A stretch of DNA of 64,000 nt from the NCBI RefSeq assembly GCF_016863275.1, contig NZ_BOOO01000013.1:369321-433320 (forward strand), in the 5' to 3' direction. A model generated the notes under the pieces. The model saw only the letters and a list, made by a program, of their open reading frames with translations. It searched no databases and was not told the origin of the DNA. The translations under genes and the position numbers were made by a program. The stretch comes from Planotetraspora mira (GTDB taxonomy: Bacteria; Actinomycetota; Actinomycetes; Streptosporangiales; Streptosporangiaceae). Of this stretch, positions 53,944-62,063 are shown in pieces; the stretch's first letter is position 1, and every line of letters starts with the position of its first letter.

Positions 53944-56187
53944 ATGGGCAGTCCCACCAAGAGCGCCGCCGAACACGACGACGGGGCGGTCGGCCGGCGC
54001 CGGTTCCTGACCTTCCTGGTCGCCGCCCCGACGTTGACGCTCGCGACGACGAACCTGGCCCCGGACGGGATCGGCACGGCGGCCGCCGAGGCGGGAGTGC
54101 CCGGCCTGCCGCAACCCGCGGACATCATGGACCTCGGCGACGTCCTCATCCTCGCTGGAACGCCGACGGCGCACCTGCTGGTGCTGGAGGTGACCGAGGA
54201 CGGCGAGGCCCACTTCGAGTTGCCGCGCGCCGAGGTCGGCCAGGGCATCACCACGGCGGTGGCGATGCTGGTCGCCGAGGAGCTGGACCTCCCGCTGTCG
54301 AAGGTACGGGTACGGCTCGCCGACGCGCGGCCCGAACTGCTGATGAACCAGCTCACCGGTGGTTCCAACACGATCCGCTCGGTCTACGGTCCCGTGCGCC
54401 GGACCGCCGCGGCCGCGCGGGCACGTCTGGTCGCCGCGGCGAGCACGCGATGGGACCTGTCACCCGACCGACTCGTCACCCGTGACGGCGCGGTCGTCGC
54501 ACCGGACGGGCGGACGGCCTCCTACGGCTCCCTCACGGGCCTCGCGGCGACGCTGCCGCTGCCGGGCCTGACCGTCAAACCGAAGCCGGAGTCCGAGCAC
54601 ACCCTGGTGGGCACCCCGACCTCGCGGATCGACGCCCGCGCGATGGTCACCGGCACCATGCGGTACACCCTGGACCTCGACGTGGCGGGCGCCAAGCCCA
54701 CGATGGTGCGGCGGCCGCCGACGATCAACGGCACCGTGCGATCGGTGAACAACGAGACCGCGGTGCGGGCCATGCCCGGCGTGATCGACCTCGCCGTCGT
54801 CCCGACCGGCGTCGCGGTCATGGCCGAGACGTTCGGGCAGGCGCTGGACGCCAAGGACGCGCTGGACGTCAGCTGGAACGACGGGACCGTCGACGCCCTG
54901 TCCGACGCCGACATCCGCAAGCGGCTCCGTGCGGCCGCCCTGCCGTTCGTCGTGCCGCCGCTCCTGACCCGGCACGTCGACGCGGAGTTCGACTTCGCCT
55001 TCGTCAGCCACGCGCCGCTGGAGACCAACTCCGCGATCGCCGACGTGCGCGACGACCGGGCCGAGATCTGGGCCGGGCTGAAGTCCGCGATCGTCGCCAA
55101 GCAGACCATCGCCGCCGCGATCGGCCTGCCGGAGGATCGTGTCACCGTACATGTGAGGCAGAGCGGCGGCTCGTTCGGCCGCAGGCTGTTCTTCGATGGT
55201 GCGCTCGAAGCGGCGCAGATCTCCAAGGCCATGGCCAGGCCGGTCAAGCTGATGTGGTCGCGGATCGACGACATGCGGCACGGACGGGCCCGTCCGGCGA
55301 CGCATCACAAGATCCGCGCCACCTACGCGCTCGGGCAGGTGCTCACCTACGAACATCGGGTGGCCGCCGTGGAGACCGATTTCCGGCACGGTCTCGGCGA
55401 GATCCTCACGGCCACCGCGGCCCGGCTCCCCGTCGCCGGAAACCTGAGCTTCGCGCAGACGGTGTTCCTCACCACCGTGAAGGTGCCCTACGACTTCGGC
55501 GTCGTGACCGAACTGCTCAACGAGGTGCCGCTGAAGATGCACACCGCGAGCTGGCGGTCGGTGTATTCGGCCAACACCCGCGGCGCCGAGGAGATCCTCG
55601 TTGACGAGCTGGCGAAGCGAATGGGCAAGGATCCCGTCGCGTTCCGCCGCGCGTTCCTCAAGACCGACCGGCAGCGGAGGGTCCTGGACAAGGTCGCCGC
55701 CGCGGGGAACTGGGGACGCACCATGCCGGCGGGGTTCGCCCAGGGAGTGGGCTTCCACGACGAGTACAAGTCGTGCACCGCGTGCCTGGTCGAGATCGAC
55801 GCGCGCGACCCGGGGAAGCCGCGGGTGGTCCGAGCGGTGATCGCGGCGGACGTCGGCCGCCCGATCAACCCGCGCGGGCTGGAGGCGCAACTGCTCGGCG
55901 GCCTCACGGACGCGATCTCCACGACCCTGCGGGCGGGCCTGCACATCGACAGGGGCCTGCCGCTGGAGGGCAGCTACTCGCAGTTCCACTACGCGCGGCA
56001 GAAGGACTCGCCGACCGACGTGCGGATCTTCATCATGCCCGCCGACGGTGAGCCGGGCGGCGCGGGCGAGCTGGGGGTTCCCGCCGCGGTCGGTGCGATC
56101 GCCAACGCCTACGCGCGGGCCACCGGGACCAGCCCGCGCAGCTTCCCGATCAACTTCGACGTCGACTTCACCCCGTTCCCCCGCTGA
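53944..56187 (+). CDS. Molybdenum hydroxylase large subunit, isoquinoline 1-oxidoreductase beta (IorB) type
   Basis: The 747-residue protein has a Tat signal at [14 protein letters not shown] (residues 16-29), then the molybdopterin-cytosine-dinucleotide aldehyde-oxidase repeats: [53 protein letters not shown] and the catalytic base Glu709 in [11 protein letters not shown]. IorB-type subunits hydroxylate N-heteroaromatics or aldehydes and pass electrons through a two-cluster small subunit to a cytochrome, not through an FAD subunit. The small subunit is 11 bp downstream. Export of the folded complex is inferred from the Tat motif. Confidence 0.86.
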   Translation: MGSPTKSAAEHDDGAVGRRRFLTFLVAAPTLTLATTNLAPDGIGTAAAEAGVPGLPQPADIMDLGDVLILAGTPTAHLLVLEVTEDGEAHFELPRAEVGQGITTAVAMLVAEELDLPLSKVRVRLADARPELLMNQLTGGSNTIRSVYGPVRRTAAAARARLVAAASTRWDLSPDRLVTRDGAVVAPDGRTASYGSLTGLAATLPLPGLTVKPKPESEHTLVGTPTSRIDARAMVTGTMRYTLDLDVAGAKPTMVRRPPTINGTVRSVNNETAVRAMPGVIDLAVVPTGVAVMAETFGQALDAKDALDVSWNDGTVDALSDADIRKRLRAAALPFVVPPLLTRHVDAEFDFAFVSHAPLETNSAIADVRDDRAEIWAGLKSAIVAKQTIAAAIGLPEDRVTVHVRQSGGSFGRRLFFDGALEAAQISKAMARPVKLMWSRIDDMRHGRARPATHHKIRATYALGQVLTYEHRVAAVETDFRHGLGEILTATAARLPVAGNLSFAQTVFLTTVKVPYDFGVVTELLNEVPLKMHTASWRSVYSANTRGAEEILVDELAKRMGKDPVAFRRAFLKTDRQRRVLDKVAAAGNWGRTMPAGFAQGVGFHDEYKSCTACLVEIDARDPGKPRVVRAVIAADVGRPINPRGLEAQLLGGLTDAISTTLRAGLHIDRGLPLEGSYSQFHYARQKDSPTDVRIFIMPADGEPGGAGELGVPAAVGAIANAYARATGTSPRSFPINFDVDFTPFPR

Positions 56188-56198
56188 GGAGGCAGACC

Positions 56199-56654
56199 GT
56201 GCCGACCTACACCTTCGCCGTGAACGGGAAGACCGTCACCGTCGACGCGCCCGCCGACATGCCCCTGCTGTGGGTGTTGCGCGACAAGCTCGGCGTGACG
56301 GGTCCGAAGTACGGCTGCGGCATCGACGTCTGCAAGGCCTGCACCAGCCACCTCGACGGGGAGGCGGTCAACCCGTGCGTCGTCCCGGTGTCCGAGGCGG
56401 CGGGCAGGAAGGTGACCACGATCGAGGGGCTCGCCGACGGCGACACGCTGCACCCCGTGCAGGAGGCCTGGCTCGAGGAGGACGTGGCCCAGTGCGGCTA
56501 CTGCCAGCCCGGGCAGATCATGGCCGCCGTGGCGTTGCTCAGGAAGAACAAGAACCCCACCGATGCCGAGATCGACGCGATCCAGAATGTCTGCCGCTGC
56601 GGCACGTACTTCCGCATCCGGGAGGCGATCAAGCGGGCGGCGGCGAAGATGTAG
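56199..56654 (+). CDS. (2Fe-2S) small subunit of the molybdenum hydroxylase (IorA type)
   Basis: The 151-residue protein binds two [2Fe-2S] clusters. The plant-type site is Cys40, Cys45, Cys48 and Cys60 ([14 protein letters not shown]). The second site is Cys99, Cys102, Cys132 and Cys134 (QCGYCQPGQ and NVCRCGTY). It carries electrons from the molybdenum centre of the large subunit. The GTG start has GAGGAGG 6 bp upstream. No FAD subunit is adjacent, as usual for Ior-type enzymes. Confidence 0.93.
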   Translation: MPTYTFAVNGKTVTVDAPADMPLLWVLRDKLGVTGPKYGCGIDVCKACTSHLDGEAVNPCVVPVSEAAGRKVTTIEGLADGDTLHPVQEAWLEEDVAQCGYCQPGQIMAAVALLRKNKNPTDAEIDAIQNVCRCGTYFRIREAIKRAAAKM

Positions 56655-56671
56655 CGCGTTCCGCGTTCCGC

Positions 56672-56716
56672 GTGCCATCACGACAGGTGTCATCACTGCA
56701 GGTGCCATCGCAATCG
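56672..56716 (+). repeat. Three 15-bp direct repeats (GTGyCATCrCnnCAG-like)
   Basis: GTGCCATCACGACAG (56672-56686), GTGTCATCACTGCAG (56687-56701) and GTGCCATCGCAATCG (56702-56716) lie head to tail. The last merges into the inverted repeat at 56704. They sit between convergent genes, so a regulatory function is not obvious. Confidence 0.7.
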
Positions 56717-56819
56717 GTTGCATGACATGACCCGGAACACCGGTGGCAGGGTGTCGAAGGTTCACCTGCTGCGGCTCGTGCGGATCACGGCATCTTGGCG
56801 TGCAACCGATTGCGATGGC
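56704..56819. repeat. 19-bp perfect inverted repeat with CG-centred operator-like cores
   Basis: GCCATCGCAATCGGTTGCA (56704-56722) and its exact reverse complement (56801-56819) are 78 bp apart between convergent genes. Each contains GCAATCGGTTGC, nearly palindromic about CG, as in LacI-family operators. The same core recurs at 61017-61028 and, as a perfect palindrome, at 61125-61140. Confidence 0.75.
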
Positions 56820-56832
56820 CGTTCACCTGAAA

Positions 56833-56863
56833 GACGAGGCCCGGCGTCTCACTGGGCCTCGTC
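56833..56863. terminator. Bidirectional terminator between iorA-type and LVIVD genes
   Basis: GACGAGGCCC and GGGCCTCGTC form a perfect 10-bp stem with an 11-nt loop. It lies 12 bp before the convergent LVIVD stop at 56875 and after the small-subunit gene, so it can serve both transcripts. Confidence 0.75.
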
Positions 56864-56874
56864 GTCAGAGGCGA

Positions 56875-58059
56875 TTACGCACGCGCCTCCTCCATCAGCG
56901 CGGCCAGGGCCGGCTCCGGCTCGAGCACGAACAGCCCGCCATGGGTTCGGTCGGTCACCCAGATGAGCCCGCCCTCGTCGACGAACAGGTCGTTGGCCTG
57001 CGGCGCCTGCTGACCGGGCGGCGTCTCGGAGACCCAGTGTGCGATCTCACGGGGTTCATCCGGATCCTCCAGGTCGTAGACGCGCACGCCCGCGTTGAAG
57101 TACGTCGCGAAGATGAGGCGTTCGCTCCGGTAGGACCCCTGTCGGTTCTCGTGCAGGTTGTGCGGTCCGAAGCGCATCGGCAGGTCGTCGTACGGACCCT
57201 CCGGATGCGGGACGGCGCCGCGGTACGACGGCTCGGCCGGATCGGCGACGTCCACGAGGTGGATCCGCCGCTCGGGAGCGCTTGGGCCGTCGTGCTGCTG
57301 CTCGTCGGTGACCACGAGGAGGTCGCGGCCGGGCAGCGGCAGGCACGTGTGCGTCGCACCGCCGCCCCACTGGCACCGGCCGATCATCTTCGGTGAGGCC
57401 ATGTCGGAGACGTCGAGCACGACCAGATTGGCATCGTCGAAGCCGAGATAGGCGACGTCGCCGGAGGTGAGGGCATGGTGAGCGGCGTAGCGCCGGCCGG
57501 CCGGCCAGTCCGGACGCTCGCCGCCCGCCTCCCACTGGCCCGGCCACCACCAGCGCCCGGCCTCGACGGGACGCGCCGGATCGGAAAGGTCGACGGCGAC
57601 CCAGATGCGGTCCCTGAAGCCGTCGGGCACCGCCGACATGTGGGCGTACCTGCCGCCTTCCCACACGATGCGGTGGACGCCCTTGCCTCCCGACTCCCAG
57701 AACGCGATCTGCTCCGGGGCGAAGGGGTCCTTCAGGTCGTACACCGCGAGGCCCGCCGAGTGTGGACCGAGCGGCCCGGTCGGCCGGTACGGAAAGCGCT
57801 CGTGGTTGACGAGCAGCAGTCCGCCGGCCACCTGGACCTTGTGCGTGTGGGTGTTGTCAGGAGCGGGCCACTGGTCCACCAACCGGGGACGCAGGGGGTC
57901 CGCCACGTCGAGGATCGAGGTGCCCATCCGGGACGTTCCGCTGTGGCCGACGTAGAGGGCGTCGCCTTCGCGCATCACCTGCATGCCGTCGCCGCTGCCG
58001 GCGAGGTCGTGGTGGGCGAGAAGCCGGAGTCCCTTGGCGGCAGCCGTTCCCACGCTCAT
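56875..58059 (-). CDS. LVIVD-repeat beta-propeller protein with a His on most blades
   Basis: The 394-residue protein has seven or so beta-blades with LVIVD-like ends (AGLAVYDLKDP, NLVVLDVSDMASP, IHLVDVADPAEP, VRVYDLEDPDEP). There is no signal peptide. His/Asn residues recur at similar places: HTHK (71-74), HR (129), HH (194-195), THT (236-238), HNLHENR (300-306) and QANDLF. This recalls metal sites at the centre of propellers such as the selenium-binding-protein/methanethiol-oxidase group. It is the last gene of the NitT/TauT-type ABC operon, 3 bp after the binding-protein stop, so it likely processes the imported compound. Confidence 0.78.
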   Translation of the reverse strand: MSVGTAAAKGLRLLAHHDLAGSGDGMQVMREGDALYVGHSGTSRMGTSILDVADPLRPRLVDQWPAPDNTHTHKVQVAGGLLLVNHERFPYRPTGPLGPHSAGLAVYDLKDPFAPEQIAFWESGGKGVHRIVWEGGRYAHMSAVPDGFRDRIWVAVDLSDPARPVEAGRWWWPGQWEAGGERPDWPAGRRYAAHHALTSGDVAYLGFDDANLVVLDVSDMASPKMIGRCQWGGGATHTCLPLPGRDLLVVTDEQQHDGPSAPERRIHLVDVADPAEPSYRGAVPHPEGPYDDLPMRFGPHNLHENRQGSYRSERLIFATYFNAGVRVYDLEDPDEPREIAHWVSETPPGQQAPQANDLFVDEGGLIWVTDRTHGGLFVLEPEPALAALMEEARA

Positions 58060-58062
58060 GGC

Positions 58063-59148
58063 TCACACGTTCCCGAGAGCGGGCCTGAACGGCAGGCCCA
58101 GGATCTTCTGGGCGCGCCAGAGCGGGACGAGGTAGGTGTACGCGCGCCAGTCCGTGCCCTCGGGGACCGACTTGAACCCGATCTGGTCCGCGATGAACTT
58201 GTCCATGTCGGCGGGGTCGAATCCGCCGTCGGCCACGTGGTAGTCCGTGGCGTTCTCCGCCGAGTACGCGTCGGCGAACTCCGGCGGAACGTCGAAGCCC
58301 TTCTTCACCATCAGCGCCAGGACCTCGTCCTTGTTCGCCTGGTTCGTGATGAACTGCCGTGCCTTCAGCGTGGCCGTGAGGAACGCCGTGACGGTCTCCG
58401 GGCTCTCCGTCAGCAGCTTGTTGGCCGCCCACCCGTTCTGCGGCACCTTGCGCGTCTCCTCGAACAGGAACTTGCCGCCCTCCTTCTCCAGCACCTTGCG
58501 GTGGCGGAGTTGCAGGCTGGCGCCGTCGACCACGCCGGCGATCACGGACTGGAGCCGCTCGTTGGACTGGCCGCCGGTGCTGACGATCTTGACGTCCTTG
58601 TCCGGGACGACACCGTTCTTGGTCAGCAGTTCCCGCAGGATCGCGTCGTTGCGGCTGTTGAACTGGCCGCCCGTGATCGTCTTGCCCTTCAGGTCCGCGG
58701 CCGTGTTGATGCCCTTGTGGACGCCCAGGATGTTGGCCTCGCCGCCCAGGTAGACCGACAGGAAGCGGACTCCCGTGTTGCTCTTCTTGGCAGCGGCGAT
58801 CGTCGTGTCGGAGTCGTAGAGCGACATGTCGAGCGAGCCGCCGATGAGGGCGGGCAGCGGGTCCTCGATGGTCTTGATCTCGACGTTGTCGATGCCGACC
58901 TCCTTGAAGTACCCCTTCTCCTGTGCCACCAGGATGTCCTCGTGGAACAGGTAGTACGGGTTGTCGACGCCGACCACGAGGTTGTGCTTGACCTTGGTCG
59001 TGTCGATCGTCGCGTCGATGTCGTCGGCGCTCGCCGGGGCGCTCTGGTTCGCGGCGTTCGGGGCCTTGTCGCCTCCGCCCGCGCCTCCGCAGGCCGCGAC
59101 GAGGACGGTGAGGCTGAATACGGTGAGTAACTGCTTGGATCTGTGCAT
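58063..59148 (-). CDS. NitT/TauT-type ABC solute-binding lipoprotein
   Basis: The 361-residue protein has a lipoprotein signal with lipobox VAACG (Cys20). The mature part is of the NMT1/SsuA type: VGVDNPYYLFHEDILVAQEK, IGGSLDMSLYDSDTTIAAAK and LKGKTITGGQFNSRNDAI. Substrates of this class are sulfonates, nitrate, pyrimidines or aromatic acids. The ATG at 59148 follows AGGAG at 7 bp; longer in-frame starts would bury the lipobox. It follows the permease by 107 bp. Confidence 0.88.
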   Translation of the reverse strand: MHRSKQLLTVFSLTVLVAACGGAGGGDKAPNAANQSAPASADDIDATIDTTKVKHNLVVGVDNPYYLFHEDILVAQEKGYFKEVGIDNVEIKTIEDPLPALIGGSLDMSLYDSDTTIAAAKKSNTGVRFLSVYLGGEANILGVHKGINTAADLKGKTITGGQFNSRNDAILRELLTKNGVVPDKDVKIVSTGGQSNERLQSVIAGVVDGASLQLRHRKVLEKEGGKFLFEETRKVPQNGWAANKLLTESPETVTAFLTATLKARQFITNQANKDEVLALMVKKGFDVPPEFADAYSAENATDYHVADGGFDPADMDKFIADQIGFKSVPEGTDWRAYTYLVPLWRAQKILGLPFRPALGNV

Positions 59149-59255
59149 CGTGACTCCTGGGCGTCGTCCCACGGAAGCGGCTGTGGGAAGTGGGGGATGG
59201 CGAACCGCGCCGGCCCTGGGGGGTGAGGAAATCCGAGAGATGCGGGTGGAGAGAT

Positions 59256-60092
59256 CTATGCGCGTGAGATGTCGCGCCACGGCGCCGCGTGCTGTTCGAG
59301 CCAGCGCATCGCCTGTACCAATCCGACGGACATGACCGCGAGAAGAATCAAGGTCGCGTACAACATCGGGGCGTCGAACTGCTCGCCCGCCTTGTCCAGC
59401 AGGAAGCCGAGTCCGTTCCCTCCGCCACCGAGCAGTTCACCGATGAGCATGCCGACGAGTCCGCGGGCGATGCCCTGGTTGACGCCGGAGATCACGAACG
59501 GGAGCGTGTACGGAAGGATCACCTTGAGGTAGATCTGCGGTCTGCTGGCCCCGAACACCTCGCCCGCTCGAACCAGTGAAGGTTCGACCGTCTTCACACC
59601 CGCCATGCAGTTGACCATGATCGGGAACACGGCGGACAGAACGATGATCGTCAGCTGCATGGAATTGCCGAATCCCATGATCAGGATCAGCAGGGGGATC
59701 AGGGCGACGCGGGGGAGCGAGGTCATCGCCCATACGTAGGGACTCAGGATCAGGTCGGCGACCTTGCTCGCACCCATGAGCAGGCCGACGGGGATGCCGA
59801 TCACCGCGGAGATCGCCAGACCGATGAGGAAGTTCGACAGGCTGTGGCTGAGCTGCGGCCAGATCGTGCCGTCGGCGAACCCGTTGAAGAGGGCGGCGAA
59901 CATCTCGGTCGCCCGCGGGAAGAACAACGCGTTGATCACTTCGGCGCGGGCGACGAGCTCCCAGATCACGAAGAAGATGGTCAGGTTGACCACGGTGATC
60001 GCGACGTTCTTGAGCCGCGCGAACCGGCTGACGTGAATGCTCTCGATCTGCTGATCGTTCGTGCGCGTGGCGCCCTGGATCGTCTCGGTCAT
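59256..60092 (-). CDS. NitT/TauT-type ABC permease
   Basis: The 278-residue inner-membrane permease has about six helices ([37 protein letters not shown]) and the EAA-type loop [20 protein letters not shown] near residue 180. A Gly-rich [15 protein letters not shown] loop near the end is typical of SsuC. Its ATG overlaps the ATPase stop by 4 bp. Role: translocation of the substrate delivered by the lipoprotein. Confidence 0.9.
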   Translation of the reverse strand: MTETIQGATRTNDQQIESIHVSRFARLKNVAITVVNLTIFFVIWELVARAEVINALFFPRATEMFAALFNGFADGTIWPQLSHSLSNFLIGLAISAVIGIPVGLLMGASKVADLILSPYVWAMTSLPRVALIPLLILIMGFGNSMQLTIIVLSAVFPIMVNCMAGVKTVEPSLVRAGEVFGASRPQIYLKVILPYTLPFVISGVNQGIARGLVGMLIGELLGGGGNGLGFLLDKAGEQFDAPMLYATLILLAVMSVGLVQAMRWLEQHAAPWRDISRA

Positions 60093-60964
60093 CGTGATGC
60101 GCCCTCCTGCTTCGCGCCCAGGGCCTCGTCCGCCAGAAGCGACCACAGGTGACTGCGTATCTCTCCGAACCTGGGCGACCGCTGGACGTCGGCCTGTTCG
60201 TCGAATCGCGGACGTGGGAGGTCGACGTCGATGACTTCCCTGATGGTGCCGGGCCGCTTGCTGATGACCACGATGCGATCGGCCAGCAGGATGGCCTCGT
60301 CGATCGAGTGCGTGATGAAGACGACCGTCTGCCGGGTCTCGGCGATGATCTTCTCCAGTTCCGCCTGCATGGCCTCACGCGTCATCGCGTCCACCGCGCC
60401 GAACGGCTCGTCCATGAGCAGGATCTCGGGCTCGGTCACCAGGGCGCGTGCGATTCCGACTCGCTGCCGCATGCCTCCGGACAGCTCATGCGGGTAGGAC
60501 TTCTCGAACCCCGTCAGCCCGACGAGTTCGAGTGCCTGCGCGACGCGTCCGGCCTGCTCGGACTTCGGCACGTGCCCGCGACGGTTCTCCATGGCGAACC
60601 GGATGTTCCGTTCGACCGTTCGCCAGGGTAGGAGCGCGTAGTCCTGGAAGACCATCGCCCGGTCGGCGCCCGGGCCGGTCACCTCACTGCCGCGTACTCG
60701 TACGGAACCTTCGATCGGCTTGACGAAACCCGCGATCAGATTGATGAAGGTCGTCTTCCCGCAACCGGACGGTCCGACGATGGCGAGGAATTCGCCCGGC
60801 CGTACTTGGAGTGAGACGTCGCGTAATGCGATGAGTCGTGTGTGTTCTCGCCTGTTGTCATAACCCGCGGTCACATGTGCCGCCTCGATGAGCGCCGGTT
60901 CCGGCGCCTTGTCATCCGCGGCGCGCTGTGCGCCGGGCGCACTGTGGGCCTCTACTTGCCCCAT
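60089..60964 (-). CDS. NitT/TauT-type ABC ATPase
   Basis: The 291-residue ATPase has Walker [15 protein letters not shown] near residue 63, the Q-loop [10 protein letters not shown], signature [15 protein letters not shown], Walker [13 protein letters not shown] and the H-loop [14 protein letters not shown]. It resembles SsuB/TauB. It is the first gene of the leftward operon; GGGAG precedes the ATG. It energises import by the adjacent permease. CG-centred palindromes lie in its promoter. Confidence 0.93.
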   Translation of the reverse strand: MGQVEAHSAPGAQRAADDKAPEPALIEAAHVTAGYDNRREHTRLIALRDVSLQVRPGEFLAIVGPSGCGKTTFINLIAGFVKPIEGSVRVRGSEVTGPGADRAMVFQDYALLPWRTVERNIRFAMENRRGHVPKSEQAGRVAQALELVGLTGFEKSYPHELSGGMRQRVGIARALVTEPEILLMDEPFGAVDAMTREAMQAELEKIIAETRQTVVFITHSIDEAILLADRIVVISKRPGTIREVIDVDLPRPRFDEQADVQRSPRFGEIRSHLWSLLADEALGAKQEGASR

Positions 60965-61016
60965 CCCAGCTCCCTGCTCAGATCAGCGTGTTTTCCTGCG
61001 TCTGGCGTTGACCGCT

Positions 61017-61028
61017 GCAATCGGTTGC
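61017..61028. promoter_or_regulatory. GCAATCGGTTGC operator-like site
   Basis: A near-palindrome centred on CG, 53 bp upstream of the ABC ATPase start. It matches the cores of the repeats at 56704-56819. Confidence 0.55.
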
Positions 61029-61124
61029 GCCGACGGTACCCAACGGGTCCATTAGCGTCAAGAAGGTGTATACGCATTATTTGGGCTGCAGGAAGCTCAC
61101 CTCGGCCTTCAGAAAATGAATGGC

Positions 61125-61140
61125 TCGCAATCGATTGCGA
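61125..61140. promoter_or_regulatory. TCGCAATCGATTGCGA perfect palindrome
   Basis: A 16-bp perfect palindrome centred on CG, as in LacI-family operators. It lies about 160 bp upstream of the ABC ATPase start and is the strongest of four related sites flanking this operon. Confidence 0.6.
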
Positions 61141-61271
61141 AATGAGATGTGGTCCAAGGGGGACCGCCGGCCGCGGCGTGTCCACGTGTGCCGATAGCGC
61201 TCCCGTGCCGACGGTCCGCCGCCGATCGCGTGCGGGGCGGATCGGCCGACGGGAAAGAAATTTGCTTACTA

Positions 61272-61301
61272 CGCATATTTGCTGAGTCCGCATATTTGCT
61301 G
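61272..61301 (+). promoter_or_regulatory. CGCATATTTGCTG direct repeat, candidate TetR sites
   Basis: Exact 13-bp copies at 61272-61284 and 61289-61301 are spaced 17 bp apart, just under two helical turns, and end 29 bp before the TetR ATG. A related ACGCATTATTTGGGCTG lies about 200 bp upstream. Confidence 0.5.
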
Positions 61302-61330
61302 GGCGCGCAACTTCGGTTAGTGTGTGTGAC

Positions 61331-61963
61331 ATGAGCACTGAGGACGGCGCGCGGGTCGGACTGCGAGAGCGCAAGAAGCGCGAGACCAGGGCGACGCTCA
61401 GCTGGGCGGCCGTCACGCTCACGGTCGAGCGCGGGTTCGACCGCGTAAGGGTGGAGGACATCGCCGAGGCGGCGGGGGTGTCACCGCGCACGTTCAACAA
61501 CTACTTCTCCAGCAAGGCCGAGGCGATCGTCGCCCGCCACCTCGACCGGTCCCTTCGGGGGGCGGAGATACTGCGGGGCCGCCCAGCCTCCGAGCCGCTC
61601 TGGGAGTCCATCGCCCACGCGGTGCGCGCGCAGTTCGAGCCGCCGCCGGAGACGGTCGCGCGCCAGGTGACCGACCCTCAGCAGTGGATCGCCGGAGTGC
61701 GGGTGATGGTCGCCGAGCCGGCGTTGCAGGGAGAGTTCCTGCGGGCCGGAGCGCTCGCCGAGGCCGGGATCGCCGCCGCGGTGGCCGAGCGCACCGGCAC
61801 CGACGTCAACCGTGACCTCTATCCGAACCTGGTGGCCGCCGCCGTCACGGCCGCCGTCAACGTGACCATGCAGCACTGGCTGCGCACCGATCCGCCCGTG
61901 GAGATGCAGCGGTTGTTGTCCGAGGCTCTGGCGCAGTTCGCCGCGGGTCTGCCCACGCCGTAG
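61331..61963 (+). CDS. TetR-family regulator
   Basis: The 210-residue protein has the helix-turn-helix VRVEDIAEAAGVSPRTFNNY followed by FSSKAEAIVAR, and a variable ligand domain. RTFNNYF in place of TLYRYF is common in the AcrR-type regulators of drug or aromatic-compound genes. ATG at 61331 is used; a GTG 9 bp upstream is possible and no clear ribosome site exists, so the mRNA may be leaderless. It lies 100 bp before the FAD monooxygenase on the same strand and diverges from the ABC operon, so it could regulate either. Confidence 0.82.
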   Translation: MSTEDGARVGLRERKKRETRATLSWAAVTLTVERGFDRVRVEDIAEAAGVSPRTFNNYFSSKAEAIVARHLDRSLRGAEILRGRPASEPLWESIAHAVRAQFEPPPETVARQVTDPQQWIAGVRVMVAEPALQGEFLRAGALAEAGIAAAVAERTGTDVNRDLYPNLVAAAVTAAVNVTMQHWLRTDPPVEMQRLLSEALAQFAAGLPTP

Positions 61964-62063
61964 CACGGGCCCGTCCTCCAGTACGCGGCTAGTACGTCAA
62001 CCCGGCGCCGCCGGGTCGATTCACCGTGCGCGCGTCGCGCACCCGTACTCAAAGGATCTTGTC

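Larger units (their letters stand above)
60965..61330. other. 366-bp divergent control region, ABC operon versus TetR gene
   Basis: No gene is present. It is AT-richer than the surroundings and holds CG-centred palindromes (61017, 61125), a CGCATATTTGCTG direct repeat (61272-61301) and a related ACGCATTATTTGGGCTG at about 61069-61085. Two regulators may act here, the TetR protein on the CGCATATTTG sites and an unknown LacI-type protein on the CG-centred ones. Confidence 0.6.
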
